64,000 nucleotides of DNA from Halomonas sp. THAF5a (GCF_009363755.1 NZ_CP045417.1:1116001-1180000); one strand, 5' to 3'. Counted from the first letter of the stretch, positions 1 through 9,301 are shown. A program made the numbers and translations. The notes: generated by a model not told the origin, from the sequence alone.

Positions 1-1
1 C

Positions 2-877
2 CAACGTGGACATGCTGTGCCCCTCCCCCTCAAGGGGCGGGAATGCCTGAACCAGCGGTTGCCCTTCATGCCAGCCGATCTTGATGGGCTGGTTGACGAT
101 TCGGACCTGGGTGCCGGCGGGCACGCGGTCGAAGATCGACTCGATGTCCCCAGGGAACATGCGAATACAGCCACGACTGGCACGCATGCCGATACCATCC
201 GGCTGGTTGGTCCCATGGATCAAGTAGCCATCGAATCCAAGGATAATGGCATGGTCTCCCAGCGGATTGTCCGGGCCTGGGGGCACCACACTGGGCGCCT
301 CTTCACCGCGTGCCCTGGCTTCGCGCTGAACCGACTCGGGTGGATACCAGGCGGGGTTCTTGATGTTCATGGTGGTCTTGGTCACACCGAGGGGGGTATC
401 GAAGCCCTCGCGACCGATGCCGATAGGATAGGTCTCGACACGTGATGTCTCGTCGTCATCCACCTCGGGATAGTAATAAAGGCGCAGCTCGGCGATGTTG
501 ATGACGATCCCGGTGCGCTCTGCGGCGGGCAGGATGAAGCGCCCGGGTATGGTCACCTCGGTACCCTCGCCGGGAATCCAGATGCTCACGTCCGGGTTGG
601 CGCGCACGATCTCCCTGTACCCCAGGTTGTGTCGCCTGGCGATATCGAGCAGGGTATCCTCGCGATCCTCCACCGCTATGCGGTAGGTGTCGCCGATCAC
701 ATTGCCTTTTTCAGGCAGCGGATAGTGGCCGAGTGGCCACTTGTTCTCCTCCTGGGCCTGAGCAACGCCAATGAACACAAGCCAGCCTGCCAGCACTCCC
801 ATCAGCGTGCGTGTTCGAAGCTGCCAGCATGGAGATTTCCTCGCTGTGCCAGAGTGGGATTCGGATAACGCCATCAT
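2..877 (-). CDS. L,D-transpeptidase (LysM + YkuD), partial
   Basis: Cell-wall enzyme that would cross-link peptidoglycan or attach lipoproteins through L,D-peptide bonds in the periplasm. The start at 877 is an ATG-ATG pair; a signal peptide covers about residues 24-43, a LysM-like segment about 66-112, and the YkuD catalytic domain follows. The active site is visible as HGTN (His221) and SRGCIRM (Cys237 nucleophile). The C-terminus runs off the left edge after about 290 residues. It follows lnt by 26 bases on the same strand and so probably ends the P-type ATPase-lspA-lnt operon. The family call is secure; substrate and exact role are not. Confidence 0.9.
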   Translation of the reverse strand, partial: MMALSESHSGTARKSPCWQLRTRTLMGVLAGWLVFIGVAQAQEENKWPLGHYPLPEKGNVIGDTYRIAVEDREDTLLDIARRHNLGYREIVRANPDVSIWIPGEGTEVTIPGRFILPAAERTGIVINIAELRLYYYPEVDDDETSRVETYPIGIGREGFDTPLGVTKTTMNIKNPAWYPPESVQREARARGEEAPSVVPPGPDNPLGDHAIILGFDGYLIHGTNQPDGIGMRASRGCIRMFPGDIESIFDRVPAGTQVRIVNQPIKIGWHEGQPLVQAFPPLEGEGHSMSTL

Positions 878-903
878 TCTCTCCCTTTTCGGCTGGACCC
901 TTA

Positions 904-2406
904 TCATCCAGACCGACGTGTGTTGAATCGCCATCCAGGCAGCACCAGTAAGGCGGCCAACAGCCAGGTGGGCCAGCTACCAATTCGGGTGAACGGCGTG
1001 TTTCCCACCATGGGCAGCACCTCGCCGCGAAGGCTCGTCGCCTGGAACTGTGGTGCACGGGCCATGAGACGGCCCTGAGGATCGACGATGGCGGTCACGC
1101 CGTTGCTGGTGGCGCGGATCAGGTACCGGCCGTTCTCCAGCGCACGCAGGCGGGCCATCTGCAGATGCTGCAGGGGGCCGATGGAGCGGCCGAACCAAGT
1201 GTCGTTGGAGACCGTCAGCAACAGCTCGGCATCGCGCGCCTGCTCGGCGACACGATCGGCATAGATGATCTCGTAGCAGATGGCGTTACCGATGGTGGTT
1301 CCGGCGGCGTGGATCGGCCCCTGAGCCTCGGCCCCGGGGGTCATGGTCGGCATGGGCAGGTCGAAGAAGGCGATGGTGTCGGCGAGCAGGCGCTTCAGCG
1401 GCAGGTACTCGCCGAAAGGCACCAGACGCACCTTACGATACTGGCCCTCGGCGTTACCCAGGCCGATCACGCCGTTGTAGTTGTCGCCGCCGTCGCGCTG
1501 CAGGATGCCGGTGAGCAGGGCGGTGTCGGGCGACAGGTTGGACTGTACCCGCTCCAGTATGGGCCGCGCGTTCTCCTCGAACATCGGCAGGGCCGCCTCG
1601 GGCCAGACCATCAGGTCGAGGTCGTCGGGCTGCTTCCGTGTTAACGACGTGTAGATGTTGACCGCCTCGCGCTGGCCTTCGGGCTTCCACTTGATCGACT
1701 GAGCCAGGTTGCCCTGCAGCAGGGCGACCCGCAGCGGCTCGCCGGCCGGCGAGGTCCACTGGGACGGCAGGGCCAAGGGAGTCAGCCAGAGAGCGGCGAT
1801 GGGCGCCGCGGCCCACCAGCGGCGGCGCAGGAGCTCCACGCCCAGGGTGCCGGTCAGGGCGGTGATCAGCGACAGCAGATAGACGCCGCCCACCGGGGCC
1901 CAGGCCGCCAGCGGCGAGTCCACCTGAGAGGTGCCCAGCAGCAGCCAGGGAAACCCGGTAAACAGCCAGGTGCGCAGCCACTCGCTGAGTACCCAGGCGC
2001 CGGCGAAGCTGAGGAAGGCCAGGCGTGGGCCCGCGACGCGGCGATAGAGCCAGAAGGGCACGGCATAGAACAGCGCCAGGCCGGCCACGAACAGACCAGT
2101 GAGGAAGAGCGCCAGGGGGACCCCGGTATCACCATAGTCGTGGATTGCGACAAAGACCCAGGAGGTCCCCGAGCCGAACAGGCCCACGCCATAGCACCAG
2201 CCGCGGAGGGCGGCCTGAGCAGATGTCAGGGCATGGATGCTGACATAGACCAGAGCCACCGCTATCGGGCCCAGCCACCACAGCGTGAAGGGCGCGGCGC
2301 TAAGGGTGGTCAACCCTCCGGCGGTCAGGGCCAACAAACAGCCGAGGACCGGAGAGAGCCGTCCGACAGGCGTCATGTCCCGGACTGGCGGGTTCTGTGC
2401 ATCCAT
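904..2406 (-). CDS. lnt: Apolipoprotein N-acyltransferase
   Basis: Inner-membrane enzyme that adds the third acyl chain to lipoproteins, the last step of lipoprotein maturation. The protein has a multi-spanning N-terminal half and a C-terminal nitrilase-like domain. The family's Glu-Lys-Cys triad can be recognised in WPEAALP, VRLVPFGEYLP and AICYEII. The open frame extends upstream to 2595, but that would overlap lspA deeply; the ATG at 2406 (MDAQNPPV), 4 bases after the lspA stop, gives a normal length of 500 aa. Gammaproteobacteria normally carry lnt next to ybeX/ybeY, so this copy beside lspA and a metal ATPase is probably an accessory paralogue (inference). Confidence 0.93.
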   Translation of the reverse strand: MDAQNPPVRDMTPVGRLSPVLGCLLALTAGGLTTLSAAPFTLWWLGPIAVALVYVSIHALTSAQAALRGWCYGVGLFGSGTSWVFVAIHDYGDTGVPLALFLTGLFVAGLALFYAVPFWLYRRVAGPRLAFLSFAGAWVLSEWLRTWLFTGFPWLLLGTSQVDSPLAAWAPVGGVYLLSLITALTGTLGVELLRRRWWAAAPIAALWLTPLALPSQWTSPAGEPLRVALLQGNLAQSIKWKPEGQREAVNIYTSLTRKQPDDLDLMVWPEAALPMFEENARPILERVQSNLSPDTALLTGILQRDGGDNYNGVIGLGNAEGQYRKVRLVPFGEYLPLKRLLADTIAFFDLPMPTMTPGAEAQGPIHAAGTTIGNAICYEIIYADRVAEQARDAELLLTVSNDTWFGRSIGPLQHLQMARLRALENGRYLIRATSNGVTAIVDPQGRLMARAPQFQATSLRGEVLPMVGNTPFTRIGSWPTWLLAALLVLPGWRFNTRRSG

Positions 2407-2410
2407 GCCG

Positions 2411-2914
2411 TCACTCAGACAATCTGGGGGAGGGACGTTCATGCAAGGCCGCCATCGCAAAGGCGATGACACCCAGGAACAGGGCGATATCCGCCAGGTT
2501 GAAGGCGGGCCAGTGCCACTCTCGCCAGTAGATGTCCAGGTAGTCCACCACATACCCTCGCGCCAGGCGGTCGATACCATTACCCAGCGCGCCACCCAGC
2601 ATCAAGCTGTACCCCAGCGCCTCCAGGCGGGGCTTGGGCCTGCACAACAGGAACGTCAGCACGATAGCCGCCATTCCTGTCAGGCACAGGAAGAGGTAGC
2701 GCTGCCAGCCACCTGAGTCGGCGAGGAAACTGAAGGCCGCCCCCGTGTTCCACCAGTGACCCCAGTTGAAGAATGGGGTCAGCGGGATGGTCTGGCCATA
2801 AGGCATCAGCGCCTGCACCAGCCCCTTGATGACCTGGTCGGCCAGGCCGACCATAACGGCCAGTGCCAACCAGTAGCGGCTCTGCGGCGCCATCGCTATC
2901 CGTTTCGTTCTCAT
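2411..2914 (-). CDS. lspA: Lipoprotein signal peptidase (signal peptidase II)
   Basis: Membrane aspartyl protease that cleaves prolipoprotein signal peptides. It has 167 aa and four predicted membrane spans. The conserved NTGAAFSF block and the two catalytic-Asp regions (GNGIDR and FNLADIAL) are present. The ATG at 2914 overlaps the TGA of the upstream P-type ATPase gene (ATGA), which indicates translational coupling; an internal Met at 2893 is the alternative start. lspA-type genes next to Pb/Cd efflux ATPases are known from pbr-type operons, so the association with metal efflux is established for related loci, while the benefit is unclear. Confidence 0.95.
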   Translation of the reverse strand: MRTKRIAMAPQSRYWLALAVMVGLADQVIKGLVQALMPYGQTIPLTPFFNWGHWWNTGAAFSFLADSGGWQRYLFLCLTGMAAIVLTFLLCRPKPRLEALGYSLMLGGALGNGIDRLARGYVVDYLDIYWREWHWPAFNLADIALFLGVIAFAMAALHERPSPRLSE

Positions 2915-5106
2915 GACGTGGCTGCCTGGTAGCGCGGGCTTGCCGAGCCAGTCGTGGCATTGCCTGGGGAGAAGCGATATCCCAGCAGCCGCATGGCGTT
3001 CAGGGTCACCAGCACGGTGGCGCCGGTATCCGCCATCACCGCGATCCACATGCCGGTGATGCCCAATGCCGTGGTCACCAGGAAGATGGCCTTCAGGCCC
3101 AGCGCCAGGGCGACGTTGGTCTTGACGTTGCGCAGCGTGGCCCGGGACAGGTCGATCAGCTCGGCGATGCCGCCGACGCGGTTCTTGAGCAGCGCCGCAT
3201 CCGCCGTTTCCAGTGCCACGTCGGTGCCGCCGCCCATGGCGATGCCGACATCGGCTGCCGCCAATGCCGGGGCATCGTTGATCCCGTCACCCACCTTGCC
3301 GACGGGGCCTCGGCCGTCGGCCTGCCAGTCACGAACGCGCTGCGCCTTGTCCTCGGGCATCAGCTCGCCATGCGCCTCGATGCCCAGGCTGTCACCGATG
3401 GCAGCGGCGGTACGCGCATTGTCACCGCTGAGCATCACTGCCTGCACACCCAGGCGTGACAGCGCCGTCAGCCCCTCCCGGGCGTCCTCACGCGGCTCAT
3501 CGCGTACGGCGATCAGCCCCAAGGGACGCTCATTCTCGACCAGCAGGGCGAGACTCTTGCCGGCATGTTCCAGCTCGGCGATTCGGGCACGCAGACCATC
3601 ATCGAGAGCAGTCGGCGCTGTCAGGTGCCGAGGGGCGACCAGGCTCAGCTCACGTCCCTCGATCCAGCCGGCGACGCCACGCCCCGAAAGGGCGCGGTTA
3701 CCGTTCGTCTGGGGGATGGAAAGGCCCAGTTTCTGTGCATGCGAGAAGATGGCCGTCGCGATGGGATGGCTAGAATCACGTTCCATCGCGGCTGCCAGTC
3801 TCAGGATCTCGTTTTCGCCCTGGCCGGTAGCCCAGTCCTCCACGTCGGTGACCTGGGGAGTGCCGGCGGTGAGGGTGCCGGTCTTGTCCAACGCCACCGT
3901 GCGCAGCTTGCCCAGCTGTTCGAGCACCGCGCCGCCCTTGATCAGCAGGCCCCGCCGGGCGCCCGCCGAGAGGCCGGCAGCGATCGCCGCGGGGGTCGAG
4001 ATCACCAGGGCACAGGGGCAGGCGATCAACAGCAGGGCCAGGGCGCGATAGACCGATTCCGACCAGGCCATGGTCGAGACCAGCGGCGGCACCACCGCCA
4101 TCAGCAGGGCGAGCCCCACCACCGCCGGCATGTAGTAGAAAGCGAAGCGATCGATGAAGCGGGCCACCGGTGCCTTGGCGGCCTGGGCCTCCTCCACCAG
4201 GCGGATGACCCGCGCGATGGTGTTGTCCTCGGCGCCGCGGGTGACCTCCACCTCCAGGGCGGCATCGAGGTTGACCGTGCCGGCGAAGACGTCGTCACCC
4301 GGGGCACGCGAGCGGGGCACCGACTCACCGTTGATCGGTGACTCATCTAGATCGGACTCGCCGACCAGGATGCGTCCATCGCAGGGCACGCGATCGCCCG
4401 GTCGCACCTGCACCCGCTGACCGGGCGTGAGCGTGGCGGCCGGGACCTCCCGGGTCTCACCCTCCTCCAACAGCCTCGCGGTGGAGGGCGTCAGGTCGGC
4501 CAGGGCCGAGATGCTGCGTCGCGCCCGTGAGGCGGCCACGCCCTCCAGCAGTTCGCCCACGGCAAACAGGAAGACCACCACCGCCGCCTCGGCCGCGGCA
4601 TCGATGGCCAGGGCGCCCAGGGCGGCAATGGTCATCAGCATCTCGATGGTGAAGGGGTTGCGCATCTTCAGAGCGCCCCAGGCGCCCTGTGCGATGGGCA
4701 CCAGGCCCACCAGGGTGGCGGCGACGAAGGGCCAGCCCCCCAGGACCGGCCAGGTCATGCGAAGGACCAAGGCCAGAGCCAGCAGGCCCCCCGTGACGAG
4801 GACCAGGCGTCCCTTGGCGGTCTGCCACCAGGGCGCTGGAGGGGTATCTGACCCATCCTTCTCGGTATCGGCGGCAAGCCGGTAGCCAAGCTCGTTAAGG
4901 ATCCGCTCGATCGACTGATGAGACGGAGCCCTGTGTGGTTCGGGGTGTATGGTGACCGATCCGGTCACCGAGCTGGCCGACACCTCCTCGATGCCTTCCA
5001 GCCGACCCAGCGCGGCCACCACCTTGCGCTCGCAGCCGCCACAGTCCATGCCCTCAACGCGGAGCTTAAAGGGTGATGAATCCTCAAAGCGTGTCGATTT
5101 CGTCAT
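2911..5106 (-). CDS. Cd/Zn/Pb-exporting P1B-type ATPase
   Basis: Inner-membrane pump exporting divalent soft metals. The 731-aa protein starts with one HMA domain (GMDCGGC, near residue 20), followed by paired membrane helices. The ion-binding CPC (ACPCALVIS) lies near residue 362, the phosphorylation motif DKTGTLT near 405, an SHPIA nucleotide-site motif after it, and the hinge GDGINDAPAL near 606. The CPC motif with a single CxxC-bearing HMA fits the ZntA/CadA branch. It is the first gene of a leftward operon (ATPase-lspA-lnt-transpeptidase) read from a MerR-type promoter. The regulator type suggests Cd/Pb; the exact metal is inferred. Confidence 0.95.
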   Translation of the reverse strand: MTKSTRFEDSSPFKLRVEGMDCGGCERKVVAALGRLEGIEEVSASSVTGSVTIHPEPHRAPSHQSIERILNELGYRLAADTEKDGSDTPPAPWWQTAKGRLVLVTGGLLALALVLRMTWPVLGGWPFVAATLVGLVPIAQGAWGALKMRNPFTIEMLMTIAALGALAIDAAAEAAVVVFLFAVGELLEGVAASRARRSISALADLTPSTARLLEEGETREVPAATLTPGQRVQVRPGDRVPCDGRILVGESDLDESPINGESVPRSRAPGDDVFAGTVNLDAALEVEVTRGAEDNTIARVIRLVEEAQAAKAPVARFIDRFAFYYMPAVVGLALLMAVVPPLVSTMAWSESVYRALALLLIACPCALVISTPAAIAAGLSAGARRGLLIKGGAVLEQLGKLRTVALDKTGTLTAGTPQVTDVEDWATGQGENEILRLAAAMERDSSHPIATAIFSHAQKLGLSIPQTNGNRALSGRGVAGWIEGRELSLVAPRHLTAPTALDDGLRARIAELEHAGKSLALLVENERPLGLIAVRDEPREDAREGLTALSRLGVQAVMLSGDNARTAAAIGDSLGIEAHGELMPEDKAQRVRDWQADGRGPVGKVGDGINDAPALAAADVGIAMGGGTDVALETADAALLKNRVGGIAELIDLSRATLRNVKTNVALALGLKAIFLVTTALGITGMWIAVMADTGATVLVTLNAMRLLGYRFSPGNATTGSASPRYQAATS

Positions 5107-5139
5107 GGTGTGGCTCCGTAAGATGATGTACTCTTCAAA

Positions 5140-5170
5140 AGTATAAACTCTGTAGCAGCTATAGCTTCAA
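5140..5170 (-). promoter_or_regulatory. MerR-type promoter/operator of the P-type ATPase operon
   Basis: On the minus strand TTGAAG (-35, 5165-5170) and TATACT (-10, 5140-5145) are separated by 19 bp instead of the usual 17. The spacer holds an imperfect dyad (CTATAG-CTG-CTACAG). A 19-bp spacer with a central dyad is the signature of promoters twisted open by MerR-family metal sensors. It lies about 35 bases upstream of the ATPase start; the merR gene is encoded nearby at 5977. Confidence 0.85.
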
Positions 5171-5219
5171 GCCCCGTCGGTTCCATCCCAACGGGCTGTT
5201 CTCTGGGAGGGAGGGTGCT

Positions 5220-5942
5220 TTGGAATCCTTGTCGTCCATTGGCTTGCTGGGCGCCTTCGCGGGTGGCCTAGTCTCATTCTTTTCCCCCTGTACCCTGCCC
5301 TTGCTCCCGGCATACCTGTCGGTGGTCACGGGAGGAAGCGCCGGGAAAACGGACAAGCGACTGGAAGCCCTGATTCTCAGTTCTTTCTTCATCCTGGGGT
5401 TCACCATGATCTTTATCATGCTGGGCTTGGGGGCCAGCAGCATAGGTCAGTTGCTTCGAGGCTATCGGAACGAGTTCAACTGGATTACGGGAGGCGTGGT
5501 CATCCTCCTAGGCGTCTTCATGACCGGTATACTTCGCTTGCCACTGCTGCAACGAACGCTGCAGTTTTCACCCAATGTCCAGGGTGGCTCACCGCTATCG
5601 GCAACCATCTTTGGCGTGTCCTTCGCCATTGGCTGGACACCCTGTATCGGTCCCATCCTGGGAGCCATCCTGATGGCGACCGGCAGTGCTGTCAGCGCCC
5701 AGGCCGGCATGGTCTATCTGACAAGCTATTCGCTTGGTCTGGCACTTCCTTTCTTGGCTAGCACGATCTTTCTGAACGTCATGACGCAAAACAGCCGGAA
5801 GCTCGGTAGGTGGAGTGCCTATACAAGACCTGTGGCGGGCACGATCGTGATCGTCATGGGGATTGCGATCGCGACAGGAACCATGACCCAGCTTTCAAGT
5901 TTCATGGTGGGACTCTTTCCTTCCCTTGCAACTCTGGGGTAG
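5220..5942 (+). CDS. CcdA/DsbD-like thiol-disulfide electron transporter
   Basis: Polytopic inner-membrane protein of the CcdA family, which passes reducing power from cytoplasmic thioredoxin to periplasmic thiol proteins. The 240-aa protein has about six hydrophobic segments and the two family cysteines, in FFSPCTLPLLPAYLS and GWTPCIGPILGA. The start is a TTG preceded by a strong GGGAGGGAGG ribosome-binding site. It is divergent from the P-type ATPase and 34 bases ahead of merR, so the two are probably co-transcribed. The DsbA-like protein at 8624 is a plausible periplasmic partner (inference). Confidence 0.88.
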   Translation: MESLSSIGLLGAFAGGLVSFFSPCTLPLLPAYLSVVTGGSAGKTDKRLEALILSSFFILGFTMIFIMLGLGASSIGQLLRGYRNEFNWITGGVVILLGVFMTGILRLPLLQRTLQFSPNVQGGSPLSATIFGVSFAIGWTPCIGPILGAILMATGSAVSAQAGMVYLTSYSLGLALPFLASTIFLNVMTQNSRKLGRWSAYTRPVAGTIVIVMGIAIATGTMTQLSSFMVGLFPSLATLG

Positions 5943-5976
5943 TTCAGACGCTGATGGTTTTTACGGAGATGCCACC

Positions 5977-6456
5977 ATGACCAACTCTGTCGACACGTCC
6001 CACGTCCCGGATAGGAATATCGGCATCGGCGAACTGGCCCGGCGTGCCGGCTGCAAGCCCGAAACGGTTCGCTATTACGAGAGCATCGGGCTGGTGAGCG
6101 ACGCGACACGTACCGAGGGCGGTCAACGCCGCTACGGAGAGGAAGCCGTCAGGCGGCTGACCTTCATCCGCCATGCCCGGGACTTCGGCTTCTCGGTGGA
6201 AGCGGTGCGTGAACTGCTGGCCATGTCAGACCAGCCCGACATGCCGTGTCAGGAGGTCGACGCCATTGCCAAGCACCACCTGGAGGAGGTCGAGTCGCGG
6301 TTGCAGCGGCTCTCCGCACTGCGTGACGAGCTCAAACGGATGGTCAGCCAGTGTGCCGGGGGGAAGGTCGAAAGCTGCCGGATCATCGAAGTGTTGAGCG
6401 ATCATCAGCTTTGTATCAGCGACCGGGCCCACGGAGGCGCTCACGATCTGGGGTAG
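5977..6456 (+). CDS. MerR-family Cd(II)/Pb(II)-responsive regulator (CadR/PbrR-like)
   Basis: Metal-sensing transcription activator. The 159-aa protein has an N-terminal MerR winged helix (IGELARRAGC, ETVRYYE) and a C-terminal dimerisation helix and metal loop. Cys91, Cys126 and Cys134 have about the spacing of the three metal-ligand cysteines in PbrR/CadR; Cys146 is extra. The ATG at 5977 is preferred over an upstream in-frame ATG at 5926 because it follows GGAG and lies just before the HTH. It is the likely regulator of the 19-bp-spacer promoters at 5140 and 10352. Which metal it senses is inferred from the cysteine pattern. Confidence 0.92.
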   Translation: MTNSVDTSHVPDRNIGIGELARRAGCKPETVRYYESIGLVSDATRTEGGQRRYGEEAVRRLTFIRHARDFGFSVEAVRELLAMSDQPDMPCQEVDAIAKHHLEEVESRLQRLSALRDELKRMVSQCAGGKVESCRIIEVLSDHQLCISDRAHGGAHDLG

Positions 6457-6477
6457 GCATCTGGACGGATCGGCATG

Positions 6478-7260
6478 CTAGCCCAGCGAGACATCCAGGA
6501 ACAGCATGAGTACCAATCCCACCGAGAGCCCCAGCGTTGCCTTGTTCTGGTGGCCGCTTCGGTGGGTCTCGGGAATGATCTCATGGCTGATGACATAGAG
6601 CATGGCGCCGGCGGCGAAGGCCAGCCCCCAGGGGAGCAGCACTTGTGACATGCTGACGACTCCCGCACCTAGCAGGCCACCCAGCGGCTCTACCAGCCCG
6701 GTGAGGGAGGCAATGGTCCAGGATCGCCAGCGTGAATAGCCTTCACCCAGCAATGCCACTGCCACCGCCAGGCCTTCCGGCGCATTCTGCAGGCCGATAC
6801 CGATGGCAAGGGGAAGTCCCCCTTCGCTTCCCCCTGCTCCAAAGGCCACACCAACCGCCAGACCCTCTGGCAGGTTGTGGATCGTGATGGCAATGATGAA
6901 CAGCCAGATTCGGCGAAGCGATGCCGCCTGTGGCCCTTCACGCCCCTGCTCGAAATGCTCGTGGGGGAGTCGCTCATTCAGCAGGGCGACCAGCCCCATC
7001 CCCATCAGTATCGACGCGCAGGCAATGGCGGCAGGCAAGACGCTACCGCCATAGCGCAGTCCAGAGGCTTCCAGGGAGGGAATGATCAGTGAAAAGAAGG
7101 ACGCCGCCAGCATGACACCGGCGGCGAATCCGAGTGCCAGGTCGCGAACGGCACGATCGGGCGCCTTGCTGATCAGGATAGGTAGCGCTCCGATCGCGGT
7201 CATCGAACCGGCGGCAAGACTACCCAAAAACCCCAGCGTGACTGGAGAGACACCTTCCAT
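6478..7260 (-). CDS. ZIP-family metal transporter
   Basis: Inner-membrane divalent-metal permease of the ZIP/ZupT family. The 260-aa protein has about eight hydrophobic segments and the metal-site motifs HNLPEGLAVG and NAPEGLAVAV in the central helices. The ATG at 7260 (MEGVSP) follows a GGGGAAGGG ribosome-binding stretch; the open frame extends 31 codons further upstream but without support. It converges on merR and lies 107 bases downstream of the M23 gene. Uptake of zinc beside exporters seems contradictory; it may restore homeostasis or act in export (unknown). Confidence 0.88.
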   Translation of the reverse strand: MEGVSPVTLGFLGSLAAGSMTAIGALPILISKAPDRAVRDLALGFAAGVMLAASFFSLIIPSLEASGLRYGGSVLPAAIACASILMGMGLVALLNERLPHEHFEQGREGPQAASLRRIWLFIIAITIHNLPEGLAVGVAFGAGGSEGGLPLAIGIGLQNAPEGLAVAVALLGEGYSRWRSWTIASLTGLVEPLGGLLGAGVVSMSQVLLPWGLAFAAGAMLYVISHEIIPETHRSGHQNKATLGLSVGLVLMLFLDVSLG

Positions 7261-7367
7261 AGACCCTTCCCCTTTGGAGGATTGGTACTGCAGGGAATGT
7301 TGAGTCACACGACGATAGCCATTACATGGCCACCGCTGCGTCTCATACAACAAGCCAGCCTGGCGGC

Positions 7368-8627
7368 CTATCGATTATCCAAGGCGACCAGACCAGACGT
7401 ACCGATGGCTTTTTTCAGACGACCACGAGCCTCGAAGAGCGCGCTTCGATAATCCTGGGGTGTCGGTGACTCCCCCAGAATGATGCGCTGCCCCTCCTCC
7501 AGGGGATCGACAGGTCGGTCACCCACTCTCACTTCGTAGTGCAGGTTGGGCCCCGTGGTGAGTCCGGAGGCCCCGACTTCACCCAGCGTGTCGCCGGCAT
7601 TGATGGCGTCCCCGACCGACAGGCCGGAGGCGAAGCGACTGAGATGCGTATAGCGACTGAGAGTGCCCATCTCGTGCTCTACCTCCACGACACGACCATA
7701 ACCTCCACGGCGACCGACGAAGGAGACCCGCCCCGGCGCCGTCGCCATGACCGTGGTGCCGCGAGGGGCGGCAAGGTCGACACCGTCATGACGACGTACC
7801 CCACCGTAAACGGGATGGCGTCGATTGCCGAAGGCGGACGTCAGGCGTGCGCCGAGCACCGGGAACCGCTTCGTTTCCACAAGGCTACCGTCCTTGAAGA
7901 GCATCACGGCGGCTCTCTGGTCCTTCGGCCACACCATCTCCAGTCGTGCCGACGGGTCAGCCAATCCCATATAGGTCAGACGGGGAGGCCCGACTCGCGT
8001 GCCATCCTCTCGGCGATCCTCTTCCCACAGTAACTGCAGGCGCTCCGCGCCCGAAATATCTCGGGCTGTGTCCATGAGTCCGCCTAGCAGCACCTCGAGG
8101 TCCATGGCGAAACGCGTGGGTATCCCCTCTGTCGCCAAGGCGGCATAGAGGGACGTTTCGATGTCCACTTCACGGCCCAGAGTCAGGGTGTCGAGACGAG
8201 GCGGGACAATCCGCGTCGACGGCCGCTCCCCCAGCGTAACGACGTATTGAATACCCGAGTCACGCTCGATGGCCACCGACACCGGCTGTCCGGTCGTCAG
8301 AGAGGTGACAGTGAGACGGTCTCCAGGCCGCAAGCGTCTTGGGTCGAACCTCTCCGCCAGCGATGTCGACGCTTGGGTGCGCGTCTCGGCATTCACGCCA
8401 AGCTGCTGCAGCAGTGCGTTCAGGGTATCCCCAGGCGCCACAGTTAGCTCCTGGGCGACGCTCTCAGGTGGCTGAACGGCCAAGGGCGCTGAGCCCCTCT
8501 GTGCGAGAGCCTGTGCCCTGGCCGATGCCGGTTCGCTCGGGGATAGCAAGGTGTTCTCTTGCCAATGGGCCTCGGCCAGCAGAGGGCCCAGACCCACCAA
8601 TCCTAGCAGCAACCAGCGCCGTGTCAT
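7368..8627 (-). CDS. M23-family peptidoglycan endopeptidase-like protein
   Basis: Periplasmic protein with a signal peptide (residues 1-20), an OapA/LysM-like region (about 60-110) and a C-terminal LytM/M23 domain (about 270-390). Zinc ligands are visible in RHDGVD and in the LHYEV motif, and the RYTHLSRF His is present. The usual HLHYE reads NLHYE, so the first (catalytic) His of the HxH pair is Asn; the enzyme may be impaired or act as an amidase activator. The ATG overlaps the stop of the upstream DsbA-like gene (ATGA), indicating coupling. Family membership is firm. Confidence 0.88.
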   Translation of the reverse strand: MTRRWLLLGLVGLGPLLAEAHWQENTLLSPSEPASARAQALAQRGSAPLAVQPPESVAQELTVAPGDTLNALLQQLGVNAETRTQASTSLAERFDPRRLRPGDRLTVTSLTTGQPVSVAIERDSGIQYVVTLGERPSTRIVPPRLDTLTLGREVDIETSLYAALATEGIPTRFAMDLEVLLGGLMDTARDISGAERLQLLWEEDRREDGTRVGPPRLTYMGLADPSARLEMVWPKDQRAAVMLFKDGSLVETKRFPVLGARLTSAFGNRRHPVYGGVRRHDGVDLAAPRGTTVMATAPGRVSFVGRRGGYGRVVEVEHEMGTLSRYTHLSRFASGLSVGDAINAGDTLGEVGASGLTTGPNLHYEVRVGDRPVDPLEEGQRIILGESPTPQDYRSALFEARGRLKKAIGTSGLVALDNR

Positions 8628-9301
8628 GACGCATCGTCCTCGCCAGCGACCTCGGTCACCTCACGATTGACGGCGTCGACCAGTTCCTGCATGCCGAAGG
8701 GGTCCAACAGCTCACCATTGACGAAAAAGGTCGGCGTCTGGCGGATCTGGTTGGCCTTGACGTCTTCCTTGTCCTGGTCAATGACCGCTTGTACCTCAGG
8801 GGAGTCAAGTTGTTCCTCTGCTGCAGCCCTGTCCAGACCGGCCTCGCTGGCGATATCCAGAATAGCGGCCTCATCGAAGCTGCCATGAGCCGCCCACTGG
8901 CTCTGCCGGGCCAGCAACGCTTCCAGCACCGGCTGGAAGACGTCCTGGCGCCTGGCGACTTCCAGCACGCGAATGGCGGTATCGGACACGTCTCCGTGGA
9001 AGGGCGTGTAGCGCACCACCAACCGCACTTGGTCGGGATACTCTTCCTGGATGCGCTTGGTCAGCGGATAGAAGGCACGGCAGGCCTCACAGGCCGGGTC
9101 GAAGAACTCCACGATGGTCACCGGCGCTTCTTCCGGCCCCAGAACAGGCGAGTGTGAGCGCACCAACGAATTGTCGGCCTGAGCGCCATCTTGGCTGGCC
9201 GCCTCGGCGCCCATGCCCAACAGCGAGGGTCTCGCTACGATCACGATAAGGGCGATCAGCATCAACGCACCAACCAGGATAAACGTCGCTTTTTTGTACA
9301 T
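8624..9301 (-). CDS. DsbA-family thioredoxin-like protein, membrane-anchored
   Basis: Periplasmic thiol oxidoreductase. The 225-aa protein has an N-terminal membrane anchor (about residues 6-24) and a thioredoxin fold with active site CEAC (Cys71/Cys74) and a cis-Pro segment (TPTFFVNGE). It is probably an oxidase or isomerase on exported proteins. An in-frame TTG at 9313 is possible, but the ATG at 9301 sits directly behind GGAGAAG and is preferred. It is coupled to the M23 gene downstream and may be recycled by the CcdA-like protein at 5220 (inference). Confidence 0.88.
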   Translation of the reverse strand: MYKKATFILVGALMLIALIVIVARPSLLGMGAEAASQDGAQADNSLVRSHSPVLGPEEAPVTIVEFFDPACEACRAFYPLTKRIQEEYPDQVRLVVRYTPFHGDVSDTAIRVLEVARRQDVFQPVLEALLARQSQWAAHGSFDEAAILDIASEAGLDRAAAEEQLDSPEVQAVIDQDKEDVKANQIRQTPTFFVNGELLDPFGMQELVDAVNREVTEVAGEDDAS

